A stretch of DNA of 64,000 nt from Xiphydria camelus (GCA_963678675.1 OY783200.1:19172190-19236189); one strand, 5' to 3'. Shown: positions 11,851-22,646, counted from the stretch's first letter. Notes: generated by a model not told the origin, from the letters alone. Made by a program: numbers and translations.

Positions 11851-13135
11851 TAAACACCCTATACCAAACAAAAATGATAATTTATCCATTTCTGCGAAAC
11901 GCAATAAACCGCTAGAAATGCCTATCAATCCAAAAATGCACGATTTTCCAAAAGCATGAAGAACTCTCAAAAAATACATCCTTCCACAATAATCTGCAAT
12001 TCAGAAAATAAAACCAAGGAAAAACTGGCTTGCCCCACCAACCCCACTCCCCGCACCATAACCAGAGAACTCAACGAAAACCCTGTCGAAATTACTATTC
12101 CACCCGCGGCCTCAATTAATCGCCGGATCAATTAATTCCAGGCGCGAATCGTCGATGCTTCGACCCGCGTGCAGCGCACGACCGTCTCGCATATTCACGT
12201 GGAGCCGCGACGTATGCGGCGCGCGGTCGGAGTTCGGGAGCAACTTTTTCCCGTGCGATTTTGGACAGTCGAAGAACGCGCGCCCGTACGCGACGCGCGT
12301 CCTGGTTCTCCTCGAAGAGAGACGCGGATTATATACGACTGTATGTAGCGCCGAGGCGGAAGGGAAGGGCGAGAGGAAGCGCGCGGTGCACTTTTCGGAG
12401 AGCAGCCGGCTGATGAGCCGTCCTGGGGTACCTACCTACGCGCCGTGAAACGCACCGAACGCTATACACTCGTATAGGGGGATGGAGTGCGAGTATACGG
12501 CTCGGCGGTAGAGTTTTATGCAAGCGCTGATCGTTAATCAATCACGAGGCGAGTCCGCGGGCTCCGGACGCGTGGTGCGTCGAGAGGAGTGAGGGGAGGA
12601 GGGAGGGTTGGAGGCTCGATAAATATTGTTTTTGTCGCGAGTCATCGCGCGCGCTGCTCGGCTTCGCGAGGCCCGTTTCCGAGTATCCTGCCCCCGGGAA
12701 AAACTCACCATCCCCCGCGTGCACCAGGCCCTACCTCGTGCGAAAACGCGGCTCGACTGATGGATCGTCCTTCGGCGATGCTAGTCGGGACGGCTTCGAA
12801 GATCACGGGAGAGGAAAATACGCGGGACGCGCGCGAGTTTGGGTCCGAGTATAGACGAGGATTTTGATGCCACGCTGATTTTGAAAGTGCTTTACACGAT
12901 ATTTCCGAATTTTAATTAAAACGAGCGCATATATTTCTCCGAAGACTTCGTTATTAATTTATTTGTGCAAAAATTGGAAGCATAACTGATGAAGCACTAC
13001 TGAAAGAAGATTTTAACGCAGTTGAAAAGTATAGCAGTATAATAATAAATATTAAATAATAATAAACATAGTACAATGAAATCATTTTGCTACGATGTAA
13101 TTCTATTTTCATCCAATTTCTTGGAGTTGTCAGTA
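11851..13135. other. No gene recognised; CpG-rich island 12110-12870
   Basis: The island at 12110-12870 is strongly CpG-rich on an AT-rich background and repeat-free. Several overlapping open frames on both strands reach 97 codons but none shows a known domain. A promoter, 5-prime exon or enhancer is possible. The sequence alone does not decide. Confidence 0.4.
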
Positions 13136-13443
13136 CAGTAGAACTCGAATTATCCGAATCATTTGGGATCGGACCCCATTCGGATAATAAAAAATTCGGA
13201 TAATTGGACTTTTCCCAAAAAAAAGGGTACATATTTTTAAAAAAGGGTATGTATTTTAAAGAAAAAGAGCTTATTTTTGGTACCGTATGCATTTTTAATT
13301 AATTAAATGAAAAGGCAACACTCTTACATGTTATATAGCGTACTTACAAGTGCTGTACATTATTTTGCTTGAATTTCCGTCTTACAATTTTTTGTCTGAA
13401 AGCGATTCGGATAGTCGGAGTTCGGATAATTGGAGTTCTACTG
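13136..13443. mobile_element. pogo/Tigger-like MITE
   Basis: Left end CAGTAGAACTCGAATTATCC and right end GGATAATTGGAGTTCTACTG form a TIR of about 20 bp. TA stands immediately outside each end (13134-13135 and 13444-13445), as expected for a Tc1/mariner-superfamily target. A CAGTAGAACCTCGATTATCCG-like terminus is typical of pogo/Tigger elements. The 308-bp body repeats TTCGGATAAT and has no transposase, so it is non-autonomous. Confidence 0.8.
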
Positions 13444-13643
13444 TAAGATATGTTACACTGAAAGAAAAGTATAACTCCTACAGCGATATGACCTGGGAAA
13501 AAAATGTTTATATATAATCATATATAATTGGATATAATCAGGTCCGATATTTGTCTCTATTGATTATGCAGTGCATTCCCTTGGATCGTCAACATAGCAA
13601 ATATAAAGTCTACGATATGTGGAACTATAGACAGTGAACACTA

Positions 13644-14710
13644 CACTGTTAAAAGTTTTCTTAATTTTCAGACGCAATCATTTACAAATGTAACTTAAAT
13701 TTTCGAATCTGTACTCTCTTAATTTTAAGAAACTTGAATTAGTCAGAAATTTAAGAAACATTTTCCTAATATTTCAGTAAATTCTTAAATTTAAGACACA
13801 AATCTTGACGTGTTATGACATTTAAGGCAGATTTCTTAAGATTCAGCTGCTTTTCTGAAATTTAAGGTACTGTTTCTTAATTTTGTGACGCTGCAACGTC
13901 TAAATCCTACATGTAAAGGGTGCCGATCTTGACCGAAAGGGGCCGAGCGCGGCCGATCAGGTTTCGAATCGGCAAGGGTCGGAAGCGTCCCTTCTGATCA
14001 TTAGTCGTAAGCAAACATCCGTTTAGAAAGTACGTATCTGTATTAGAATAAAGAGAAAGTTCATTGTTCTTTGATCACGAGTCCCTTTTCTTTCGCAAAC
14101 ATATTCTCAAAAAATCGTTCGTCACAACAGGTTATGGGCCCAGACAACGCGTGAGAATAATATTGCTGGAAAGAAATTGAGATCGAGATCGTAAACAGTA
14201 GAAGCGTGCGGGCTTGCAACTCGAAGCGGCCATTACCACGTGCGAGCAAGGCACGGAATCGAAAGATAGTAGTGATCGGGAGTGTTCGTGTGGGTAGAGT
14301 CTCTTGTTCACCGGAAAAATGTCGAATGACCTTACTTATTTATATTATTTTTTTCATATGTATTAGAATTTACATTTATCTTGTGTAGTATTCGTTTCTC
14401 AATAAAACATCAGCTACTCAAATATAAGAAACATCTGAAAATTAAGAAACCTGCACGAAAATTAAGAATCCCATACATCTAGAAACCCAGAAACCTGCCT
14501 GAAAATGAAGAAACTTGTCTGGAAATTAAGAAACCTGCTTGAAAATTAAGAACCATATATGTCTGAAAATTAAGAAACTTTTGTCTGAAAAACAAGAAAT
14601 ATTTCTCTAAAAATTTAGAATACAGCTTACATGAAATTTAAGACATATTTGTCTTTGATAAAAACTTCAGTGCTTTTTTCTTAAATTTAAGACAGATATT
14701 TTTAACAGTG
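13644..14710. mobile_element. Inner layer: CACTGTTAAAA element, about 1.07 kb
   Basis: Ends are CACTGTTAAAAG and TTTTTAACAGTG, with TA outside both (13642-13643 and 14711-14712). Most of the length is AT-rich with recurring AATTAAGAAAC and its complement. A GC-rich patch (13910-13990, GGCCGAGCGCGGCCGATC) differs from the rest. No transposase frame is recognisable, so it is probably non-autonomous. It interrupts the CATAGCAAAT repeat. Confidence 0.6.
14424..14600. repeat. Minisatellite of about 22 bp inside the CACTGTTAAAA element
   Basis: Seven to eight imperfect head-to-tail copies of GAAACCTGCCTGAAAATTAA. Complementary but looser strings (TTTTCAGACG, TTTCTTAAGATTCAG) lie at 13670-13880, so the two sides of the element are loosely inverted. 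Confidence 0.6.
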
Positions 14711-14862
14711 TACTACGTTGATTGGTTGTGATGGGTAAGAAAGGTTAAGCACTATACTCTATATATTTAGATCTGAACAAAGTCGAAAATTTTGGATTTA
14801 ATTATATCTAATTTTGTTTGATCTTATATGATTATATGTAGGTATATAAACATTTTTTTCCG

Positions 14863-15400
14863 AAAATAAAAAGCTAGAAGTAGAAAGTTCCATGTATAAA
14901 ACCGCATACTTAAATTAGCAATATCACACAGTTCTGTTACTAATTTTGGCTAACATAGCACTACGATATATTCCAAGTATATAAATATTTATTTCCTTCT
15001 TATAGCAATAAGATTGATAGTCTAGATAGCTATTATAGTTAAATGTACCTACTGTTGTGGTAATTGAATAGGTACTTGAAGAGATTGATTCGTAGATAGG
15101 TCTCACAGCTATCTGTAAACCTGACATACATATCTTGGCCAATAGTTACTCTAGTATTGCTATGACAGCAATATTTTATAGCTAACAGTAGCTAAATATA
15201 AGATAGCTCGATAGTATAGCTATCAAAGACGAACAATCCGTTTGTACGATTCATATTTTTTTCCAGTGTATAATTAGGTGACACACGCTTCCAAAAATGC
15301 CTTGAAAAGTTGGCGTAAGAATAAGTGCATTTGAAAATGCAAAGCTTCATGCAAACTTGAAAAATAAATGTATTTCTTTAACATAGGCGATGCTCCAAAG
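14863..15400. other. No gene seen
   Basis: AT-rich sequence. The stretch at 15150-15225 repeats TAGCTA/AGCTAT-like strings irregularly. Nothing coding supported. Confidence 0.4.
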
Positions 15401-15640
15401 TATTCAGCGTAAAAAAAATATGGCTAAAGAGAGTTGAACCAAAAAAGTGTGGCTACGGATTGTAGATTTTCAGCCAGACAATTTTTTCATGTCGGCTGAA
15501 AAGTAAATTTTACTCGACTTATTACCTGTACCTTTTTTATTCAATTCTATTGTATGGGTTCTTAATGATAAAACTATATTATAATGACTTGTTCGGTACT
15601 GAAATATAGTTCATTAATAACAATTTGAGAGTTTAATAAT

Positions 15641-15766
15641 AGTATCTTATGTCATTAGGCGGTAATCCGAGGTTTTTTCAGACTGTGTTTAATTAGGTCG
15701 TAGCACGAGGCCTAAACACAGTCTTAAAAATCCGAGGATTTCAGCCGAATGACATATAGGTACTAT
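15641..15766. repeat. Hairpin with AGACTGTGTTTA arms, copy 1
   Basis: ATGTCATTAGGCGG, AATCCGAGG and CAGACTGTGTTTA on the left are mirrored by TAAACACAGTCTTAAAAATC, CGAGGAT and CCGAATGACAT on the right, around AGGTCGTAGCACGAGGCC. The second copy is at 62383-62550. Confidence 0.7.
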
Positions 15767-15771
15767 TTTTT

Positions 15772-15978
15772 CTCACGAATGCCCATTTCTCAAAACAAAA
15801 CAAACAGAAGTATACATGACTCATTTCACATTGCGTTTATCAGTTTGGAAAAAGGACCCACTTCGGACTAAGCAATCTTTTAACAGTCTGCGGACTCCCG
15901 GTCGGTGTCACGCGGGAAAAACGCCATCTTACGGTCTAAAAATAAGCTGGAAAGGGCCTCGAAATGGGCATGAGTGAG
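15772..15978. mobile_element. CTCAC-ATGCCCATTTC unit, copy 1
   Basis: Bounded by CTCACGAATGCCCATTTC and GAAATGGGCATGAGTGAG. The interior (GACCCACTTCGGACTAAGCA, then CTGCGGACTCCCGGTCGG, then GGTCTAAAAATAAGCTGG) is matched by the unit at 62145-62365. Frames differ by indels between the copies, which argues against coding. Confidence 0.6.
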
Positions 15979-16170
15979 GATAAATAATAAATTGAAATAA
16001 TATGATAAAATCGATTACAGTATCACCTCGTACAAACAACTGAACTCTAATTGAAGAACGCATCGTTTACCGGCTGAAAGTCTGGGATACGATCCGTAGC
16101 CTTACTTTTTTGGTTCAACTTCTCCGAGACTTCCGCCAAACTTTAGCCGTACTGTTTTTTACGCGTGGAA

Positions 16171-17856
16171 TGTGACCATATTTCTCCTTTTCTTATGCCA
16201 AATGAAAGGAATTCAGTTACAATTTAAAGAAAAGAGCAATAAATTGCAGTGCACCCTGCCTTCGCCCATAGTGTAACACTACGTGACGCTAACAAAGGGT
16301 CACCAAAAATACCTCTTATACCTCTTACATTTTCGTGAACCTCACATGGCACGCTCTTTTCCGTTTGGTCCTCCAGCCGGATACTGCCTCCCGCAAGCTT
16401 TCGCGGTTAATAATGGCTTTAATAACGAGGTACTTACGCGTGAGGGAGATATAGAAATAAACTAGCGCCCGGTGGTTTAATTACTTACTGTCAGTAGCTC
16501 AAGCCGTGGCGCAGGCGCTTACTCACCTGAAACAGGATAAAAAAGAAAAGGGGGTTATAATCGATTCGCCGGATGCTGCGGGCGAATGGGGGTTGCAACG
16601 ATAGGGGGAGGTACAGTGAAGGTGAGAGGGATACCGTGTTCCCGACACTCACTTGAATCGTCAAATGTTTGGCGCATCGAAATATCGCGATGTTCCTTCA
16701 AAGGGAAATTTCTTTGTTATACTTTCCGACGAGAAGCACTTTTTGTTATGTAATATTTATGTAACAGATAGCTTAAGGTTTCTGAAACATAACAGTTATG
16801 TAACAAAAGTAGATATGTAACTCTTGTGTAATAATTGTATTCTAGTTACAATTACTTACCCAGTATGAAACAAACTCGACATTTCTAGTTGTTTTACAAA
16901 TAGACGAATCAATCGAATATTTCCTTCAACGTAATATAATAGGTATAGAAATATTATGGAAGTTCTTTTTTTCATTTAGATTATGTTTTTAGGGTTATTA
17001 AAATTACAATTGCGTCAATTTTTCTCGTACTTCGAATGTATCTATAATATTTCCTTTATCTAACCCATATACTTTTCTCCGATCTTCCTCCCCATTTCGA
17101 TTTGCTCTCTCCTTATCAACTCACACATATATCGAATTAATATCTACCAGTAAAATGCAATACGCCGACGAATCGAGCGCAGTGGCATGACACGATATTC
17201 TACTCGTATCTCCAGAACGAGCTTATAATAGCGTCGATATTAACTAAGTAAGCAAACGAGCAAATGGAGTCGTGCAGCGGAGCGCTCGGCGCAAATCCGC
17301 GTCGATAAAACGAGACCACAATCGACGGGATGACGGTGGTAGTTGGTGGCGGTGGCGCGCGGTGCCATTTCCGTCCCTGATCCCTGCCGAGGGTGAACCG
17401 GACGAATACATCCCCGGCATATAAAGTATTCAAGGCACTCAAACGACCGTTTGTCTCTTTCGAATCCTCGTCAAGTTTTTTGCATATCGCGCCAATAACA
17501 GTTCTCACGTACCATCCCCTATTGCGCGCGAAGGGGGGAGGCGAGGAAGTACACCGTTTTATTGCTGTTCAGGGATGAGCGAAGGAAGCTTGAATTCGCG
17601 AGAGCATCACGGAATCGCAAGCGTTTCTTTTGCTTCCGCTTCCTTCCTTTTTAGAAAAATTTTTCCTTTCGATATAATATGTAGGTATTGAAAGAAAATG
17701 TTATATTTAACATAGTTTTGGAACGGTTATCTTGTTTTTTTTGCAGAAGTTATAATTGTAGTAAAAATAGGCATAACGTATATTAATATTTAATAAAATT
17801 GCAGCATCTCTTATCAGTGTAACAGATTCGTCCCAAAAAATATTACTTATATCTTT

Positions 17857-17858
<2 letters not shown>
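16171..17858. other. No gene recognised
   Basis: Contains the recursive splice candidate, a sparse GTAACA cluster at 16741-16860 related to the repeats at 3.3 and 8.3 kb, and a GC-richer patch at 17195-17420. Open frames such as 17200-17508 (minus) show no known domain. Confidence 0.4.
16517..16552 (-). promoter_or_regulatory. Candidate recursive splice site (zero-length exon)
   Basis: Read on the minus strand: a pyrimidine tract (CCCCCTTTTCTTTTTTATCC, then TGTTT), CAG, and at once GTGAGTAAG. This puts a strong 3-prime splice site directly against a strong 5-prime splice site, with the junction between 16527 and 16526. That arrangement is the signature of ratchet points used to remove very long insect introns in steps. 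It would mean this part of the window lies in a long intron of a minus-strand gene. No exon of that gene is recognised here. Confidence 0.4.

Positions 17859-17896
<38 letters not shown>
17859..17896. repeat. (CA)19 microsatellite
   Basis: Nineteen uninterrupted CA units. Read on minus it gives an artefactual Val-Cys repeat inside an open frame. Confidence 0.95.
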
Positions 17897-17898
<2 letters not shown>

Positions 17899-18547
17899 CA
17901 CGATATAATTTCTTTGCATTTTGTAGACCTTCACTGCATTATTTTATTGAAATTCGTATCTATTAATATAGTTCTCACGTTTATTTCCCCAACTGTTTTA
18001 CAAGGGCGAGAAAGTTTTATTATCCATCAGGGGATGAATGAAGAACGTTTGAATTCTAGAGAGCATTAAAGAATCACAATTATTTCTTCCGCTTTTGCTC
18101 TTGTTCCTTTTTTATTGCAATCGAAAAAAGAGAATATAAGCTGTTAAAACGTGAACTAGAAATCAATGAATTCTATGAAGTCCGATCGGGAATCCTAGGA
18201 GAAAACTCTGACAAGTACTGTTTCCTGGGACTAGTGAAAATGTCATGTGATAAGTCACAATGAAGTCTTTATTTCAGACTTTTTCCGTAAATAACCGTAA
18301 TCCAAGTGAAATTAACTTGGATTTATTTTTCTTTTAATCATGTGGAGAACACTTTAAATTTACTTAACGAGATATAGAACCGATCGAAAGCCAAGAATTG
18401 AGACTGATGTATATGTTCAATTATATAATATAAAATTGTCCTTATCATGTGCGATTTTCTGCGATAAATTTAGAAAACCATTCTAGTCAAGTTGTTCCGT
18501 CAATATGGAAATCAGTCATTCGATAGCATGACATACGGAAGATTTGA
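17897..18547. other. No gene seen
   Basis: AT-rich sequence without recognised repeat or frame. At about 18182 TCCGATCGGGAATCCTAGGA stands out as a GC-rich string similar in tone to the fragment at 1-300. Confidence 0.35.
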
Positions 18548-18835
18548 TTGAAAACTTGTAATTTAAAGAAGAAAAATTGGGAATATGATAAAGAAGATGA
18601 TGAAGAAAAAGTGAAGAAAGTAATGAAAATTATGAAGATGAAGAAGTTGAAGAAAATGACGAAGACAATAATTGTGAAGATGATGATGAAGAAAAAGGTG
18701 AAGATGAAGAATACAACGAAGAAGAAAAAGAAGGAGAAAATGAGAAATATTCGATAACCTGCCCAATATCAGAGCATTATTCATTCTATCGGTCTAAACT
18801 CAAACATTTGAAAAATGTTGACATATTGAGCAAAA
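18548..18835 (+). CDS. Acidic exon-like reading frame ending at a splice donor
   Basis: I do not recognise this protein. From 18604 one plus frame stays open for 77 codons. It is very rich in Glu and Asp (stretches such as NCEDDDEEKGEDEEYNEEE) and then turns to ordinary sequence (CPISEHYSFYRSKLKHLKN). It stops exactly where GTAAGT begins at 18836 (AAAAC|GTAAGTAAC), a near-ideal 5-prime splice site, so the apparent stop would be intronic. Upstream, another frame (18548-18612) reads similarly acidic sequence (NWEYDKEDDEEK). The two join if the A run at 18606-18610 had one more base, which points to a homopolymer indel, either an assembly error or real decay. I see no convincing acceptor or start codon. 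Alternatives are a purine-rich simple repeat that is open by chance, or a decayed duplicate. Confidence 0.3.
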
Positions 18836-18840
18836 CGTAA

Positions 18841-19708
18841 GTAACTGTCATTCGTTTAATGTACTCTCGATTTATATATTAGCGACAATAGATCACGCGA
18901 CATCCCATCGTCCTCACCATCGATTTAACTGCATTTTAAGAGAATCAAGTTCAAACCGTACGCCATGAACCTGCTTCATTAGCGTTTACCCCTACTGTCC
19001 CTAAAATCCTGTTCGCCCGGCCGTGGAGCCGTCCGCATCGGTCGCCATGTGCGACCGTATTGTTCCACCATAATAAGGTATTTTAATTGGCGGTTGTTAT
19101 TATGTTCCACGTGCGGCTACCACGCTGACTTGGCCCGATACCTGCCTACCACTTTCAGTGTGTATGCATGTACATCCAGCGACGCTCGGCGGTGATTGTG
19201 GTCGTGGCGGTGGTGGTCATCGACAGAAAAGATACTCAACTGGCTGACCAAGGGTCAACCAGATACCACTGGGCTGTGTTTCGAGTTGTCTCGCGCCCGA
19301 TTAATTGCGCGCTGCCTCAGATTTATCGACGAGAGAACCGCGGTAAAACTGTATTCCGCTGGTTTTTCGGCCCTATAAGTAATTGCGCCCGGGACCCGAT
19401 CGCTAATTCTTGAATGGAAGTGTCGGAGGGGGGCGGGAGTTCTAAGAATCTGCAGGGATGTATCGTCACTTTTAGGAGATACTCGATGTCGTCCAGCATT
19501 TATAATTTCGGTAAAACGCCTTTATGCAATGTTACTTCCATTCTTCAATTACTTAAGTCAACATTATACTGAGTACTTTTCGGCATTGGTCATCAAAGAT
19601 GTCAGCATGAAGTTATATATTCGTGGTGATTGATCTAATTTAATGGAAACTTCGTATTTATGCAAAGTCTCTTAATGTTATTGATAATAATTTGTTGGCA
19701 AAACTATT
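18841..19708. other. No gene seen; GC-richer patch 18980-19420
   Basis: If 18548-18835 is an exon, this would be its intron. Open frames at 19168-19413 have no recognised domain. Confidence 0.35.
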
Positions 19709-19709
19709 A

Positions 19710-21315
19710 CATAGGGTAAGTCCGGGATAGTTCGACCACTTTTTCCATTAGCGCCAAAATCTTCTCAATTTCAATAGATATGGACATTTTTACAAATTCG
19801 TAGGGAAGTATAAACATTTATTTTTCATTTATAATGTTTTAAGGGGGGATATACCTTTAGAACGCTCACAAAATATAGGAATGTTTAAGGATTTTTTTTT
19901 ATATAAACGAGTCGTTCAATGTTTATGGAACGTTATTTATTTATTAATCAATGTTTTCTTAACAAAATGCAATTTTTATTTTTTCGAAATATTAAAAAAT
20001 GGCCGAGCTATTCGACCGGAACGTAGGAAGGCTGCGCCGGGAGTTGTGAATTGGTGTACACTCTCACAGTTTTTCTATTAATCTGAAACAAACAAGAAAA
20101 TTTTATATTATTAAAAACATCTATAGAATGTCGGTGAACCAAAAAAAAGTAAAAAAAAATTATTTCAACGTATATGGCTCTTCCAACGAGCAACTTCAAT
20201 TTTTCACGCTTTTTTTTTGCTAATTATGGTTTTAAAAAACCGATTATTTCCATTGATTTTGTAAAAACTTTTGGTTCACCGACATTCTATAGATGTTTTT
20301 AATAATATAAAATATTCTTGTTTGTTTCAGATTAATAGAAAAACTGTGAGAGTGTACACCAATTCACAACTCCCGGCGCAGCCTTCCTACGTTCCGGTCG
20401 AATAGCTCGGCCATTTTTTAATATTTCGAAAAAATAAAAATTGCATTTTGTTAAGAAAACATTGATTAATAAATAAATAATTTTTCATAAACATTGAACG
20501 ACTCGTTTATATAAAAAAAGATCCTTAAACATTCCTATATTTTGAGCGTTCTAAAGGTATATTCCCCCTTAATAGACAAAAGTAACGTTTACTAAACAGT
20601 TATTATACAAAAAATGAATAATGCATCGGTCGGTCTCACCCTTACCGTCCGGGTGAGTTAGACCACCTTGTCCGGGTGAGTTTGATAACTAAAATAGGCA
20701 AGTATAAATAAATTTAAACGACTTATAATTAATATAAAGTTGAATAACTAGTAACAATAACTGAACTAATAATTGTATTATCATTTTAGGTGTTGTCTTA
20801 CGCCTATGGTAAATGTTAGGCATATTGATCTGAAATAGTACATTTTATTTATTATACAATACTCGTGCTTGCCATAATTAGGTAAAACTAATATTTATTT
20901 TACACAGGTATTTTTGCTTTCAAAAATTTGAGTGGTTGGTCTATCCCAAGTCAAAGTGGTCGGACTATCCTAAAATACTGGGAGAGATCGACCACCTTGT
21001 TCGTCTGATACCTTTTAGGTTATGTATAGGAATCTTAGTGTGAAATGTAGCATAACATGCTCTGTCCTCAATAAAACATTATTTATTATAATAAACTTAT
21101 CTGCTTGAAGGCGGTGTTATAAACACCGATATTATCGGAAAATTATCGGCACCCTCGAAAACAATACGTGACGAATAATTATTGAAAATTGTTTTTGAAC
21201 GCCGTTTCCACGAGGAACTATATCAACAATGGCTACGCGCTAAACAGAAATGTACTGGCTGAGCTATTTGTTGGTTAGTTTCTGATTTATTGGTACTGGT
21301 CGATCTATCCCGGTG
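19710..21315. mobile_element. GGGTAA-ended DNA element, right end in the assembly gap
   Basis: Left end ATAGGGTAAGTCCGGGATAG, then TTCGACCAC. The mirrored string GGTCGATCTATCCCGG stands at 21299-21314, just before the N run, so the right terminus probably lies in the gap. Variants of the same string recur inside (GTCCGGGTGAGTTAGACCAC near 20649, GGTCTATCCC near 20937, GGGAGAGATCGACCACC near 20979). The end resembles the TAGGGTAAAC ends of the MITEs at 34427 and 55405. It holds a TTAA-bounded foldback at 19838-20573. No transposase found. Confidence 0.5.
19838..20573. mobile_element. TTAA-bounded foldback of about 735 bp
   Basis: Ends TTAAGGGGGGATATACC and GGTATATTCCCCCTTAA, with long matching arms (about 19838-20145 and 20267-20573) and a loop of about 120 bp. 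Arm landmarks are GAACGCTCACAAAATATAGG, AACGAGTCGTTCAATG, ATGGCCGAGCTATTCGACC and CATCTATAGAATGTCGGTGA, each mirrored. TTAA at both ends is the piggyBac-type target. The two arms differ at only a few bases, so the foldback is fairly recent. Confidence 0.75.
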
Positions 21316-21515
21316 NNNNNNNNNNNNNNNNNNNNNNNNNNNNNNNNNNNNNNNNNNNNNNNNNNNNNNNNNNNNNNNNNNNNNNNNNNNNNNNNNNNNN
21401 NNNNNNNNNNNNNNNNNNNNNNNNNNNNNNNNNNNNNNNNNNNNNNNNNNNNNNNNNNNNNNNNNNNNNNNNNNNNNNNNNNNNNNNNNNNNNNNNNNNN
21501 NNNNNNNNNNNNNNN
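21316..21515. other. Assembly gap of 200 N
   Basis: Exactly 200 N, probably a placeholder length. It falls at the predicted right end of the GGGTAA-ended element, so it probably marks a repeat that did not assemble. Frames drawn through it have no meaning. Confidence 0.99.
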
Positions 21516-22646
21516 GTTTTCTATCCTGTGTAGAATTTTGTGTAGGGGCCAAACAGGATCCCTAGTTTTCAGCCCTGCTAATTGTTGGGGCTCGATAGAG
21601 AATGCTAGCTAAGCTCCATGGTCACGTGTAACAGTAGGCCTTATCAGGTGCTAAATATCACCGCTAGCTAGGAAAAGTAGCTAAGCCCTTTTATATTAAG
21701 GTCTGTATGTCATTCCTAAAATTAAACGTAGACAAAGACGGGACCCGACATGGACATTTCTCGGTCCACAATTTCCAAACATTAATTCATCACCCGCCCC
21801 CACCTTCTTTTATCTGACAATCTCTAGTTCAGCCCATATTAGGGCTATACTAGCATATGCTATCTAATGCCACCCTGTTTAGGCCTGAACTGAAACTGAG
21901 AAATTTCTACACGGGATATACTCTAGAAAATCTCGTACCATTTTATAAAGTGGATTCAAAGGATTCGACAAATTTCACTTAAAAATCGGTCGACACGTTG
22001 AAAGTGGAGAACACGCTAGAATCGAAGATCGATGATTGGAGCGCGAAGTTATCAGGTCGTCGCGGTTGGAAATCCGGATCAAGTGCCACTCGCCGGACGC
22101 GTGGTTTAAACTCTTTCTTTCGCGGTGGGCGCGCGCGCGGGACAACTCGCTCGGCCGTAAATAATGGAGGTTTTAAAAGTGCCCGTTGCCTCGCAGCTAG
22201 CCGACTAGAAGTTTTCAAAATGAAGTTCGAAAGCCGGCGGTCGGAAAAGTTGGATCGGGGCTACGCATATTTGAGTAGCCATTAACGGCTTTGGCTTGGT
22301 TGCTTGTCGGCCGATAAAAGCCCCTGCCTCTATCCCAGCCTGGGCGATCGCCGCATTTGACGACTATATAGGAATATACCGGCGGGCAACGATTCCGTTT
22401 CCGGGGATTCCTTTATCGACCGGCTGATGCCGGACTGTGTCAGGTTTCCGACGCTAAGTCCAGCGGAGTTTTCACGCAGCATTTTCGGAAAGAGCGATCA
22501 AAGGTACACAGCACGTAGCAAATGCGTTTCAACAAAGGCAAATTGCTGTGACTGACAAGAGCATATCGATGAATGTACATATCGGGCAGCGTTGCAGCAA
22601 TTTAGATCACTTAATGGGGACAGTACCATGGCTTATAGAGAGTAAA
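21516..22646. other. No gene recognised
   Basis: A repeat-like terminus AATTTCTACACGGG at 21903-21916 matches those at 270 and 46313. Positions 21990-22470 are CpG-rich with open frames on both strands (to 95 codons) and no known domain. Confidence 0.4.

Larger units (their letters stand above)
13574..14755. mobile_element. Middle layer: CATAGCAAAT palindrome family, split copy
   Basis: 13574-13643 (GGATCGTCAACATAGCAAAT then CTACGATATGTGGAACTATAG) matches the left arm of the element at 22647. After the inner insertion the match resumes at 14711 with CTACGTTGATTGGTTGTGAT and AAGAAAGGTTAAGCA. Only part of the family unit is present. Confidence 0.5.
13495..14862. mobile_element. Outer TATATA-family element, ends only, interrupted
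   Basis: Left GGAAAAAAATGTTTATATA (from 13496) and right TATATAAACATTTTTTTCC (to 14861) are exact inverted repeats. Next to each end is the family string type GGATATAATCAGGTCCGATA or TTTAATTATATCTAA. The interior is occupied by a piece of the CATAGCAAAT palindrome family, which itself holds another element, so this is the outermost of three nested layers. Confidence 0.6.
15401..16170. mobile_element. Composite foldback with GCGTAAAAAA ends
   Basis: The left arm (15407-15480: GCGTAAAAAAAATATGGCTA, then AGTTGAACCAAAAAAGTGTG, GGCTACGGAT) is mirrored at 16069-16164 (ATCCGTAGCC, CTTTTTTGGTTCAACTTCTC, TTTAGCCGTACTGTTTTTTA, CGC). Between the arms lie a separate hairpin (15641-15766) and a separate TIR-bounded unit (15772-15978) that occur together again at 62.1-62.5 kb without these outer arms. 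The outer element was therefore probably entered by the inner pair. Confidence 0.6.

Noticed and set aside
21223..21612. Open frames of about 100 codons on both strands
   Set aside because: They are mostly N translated as X across the assembly gap.
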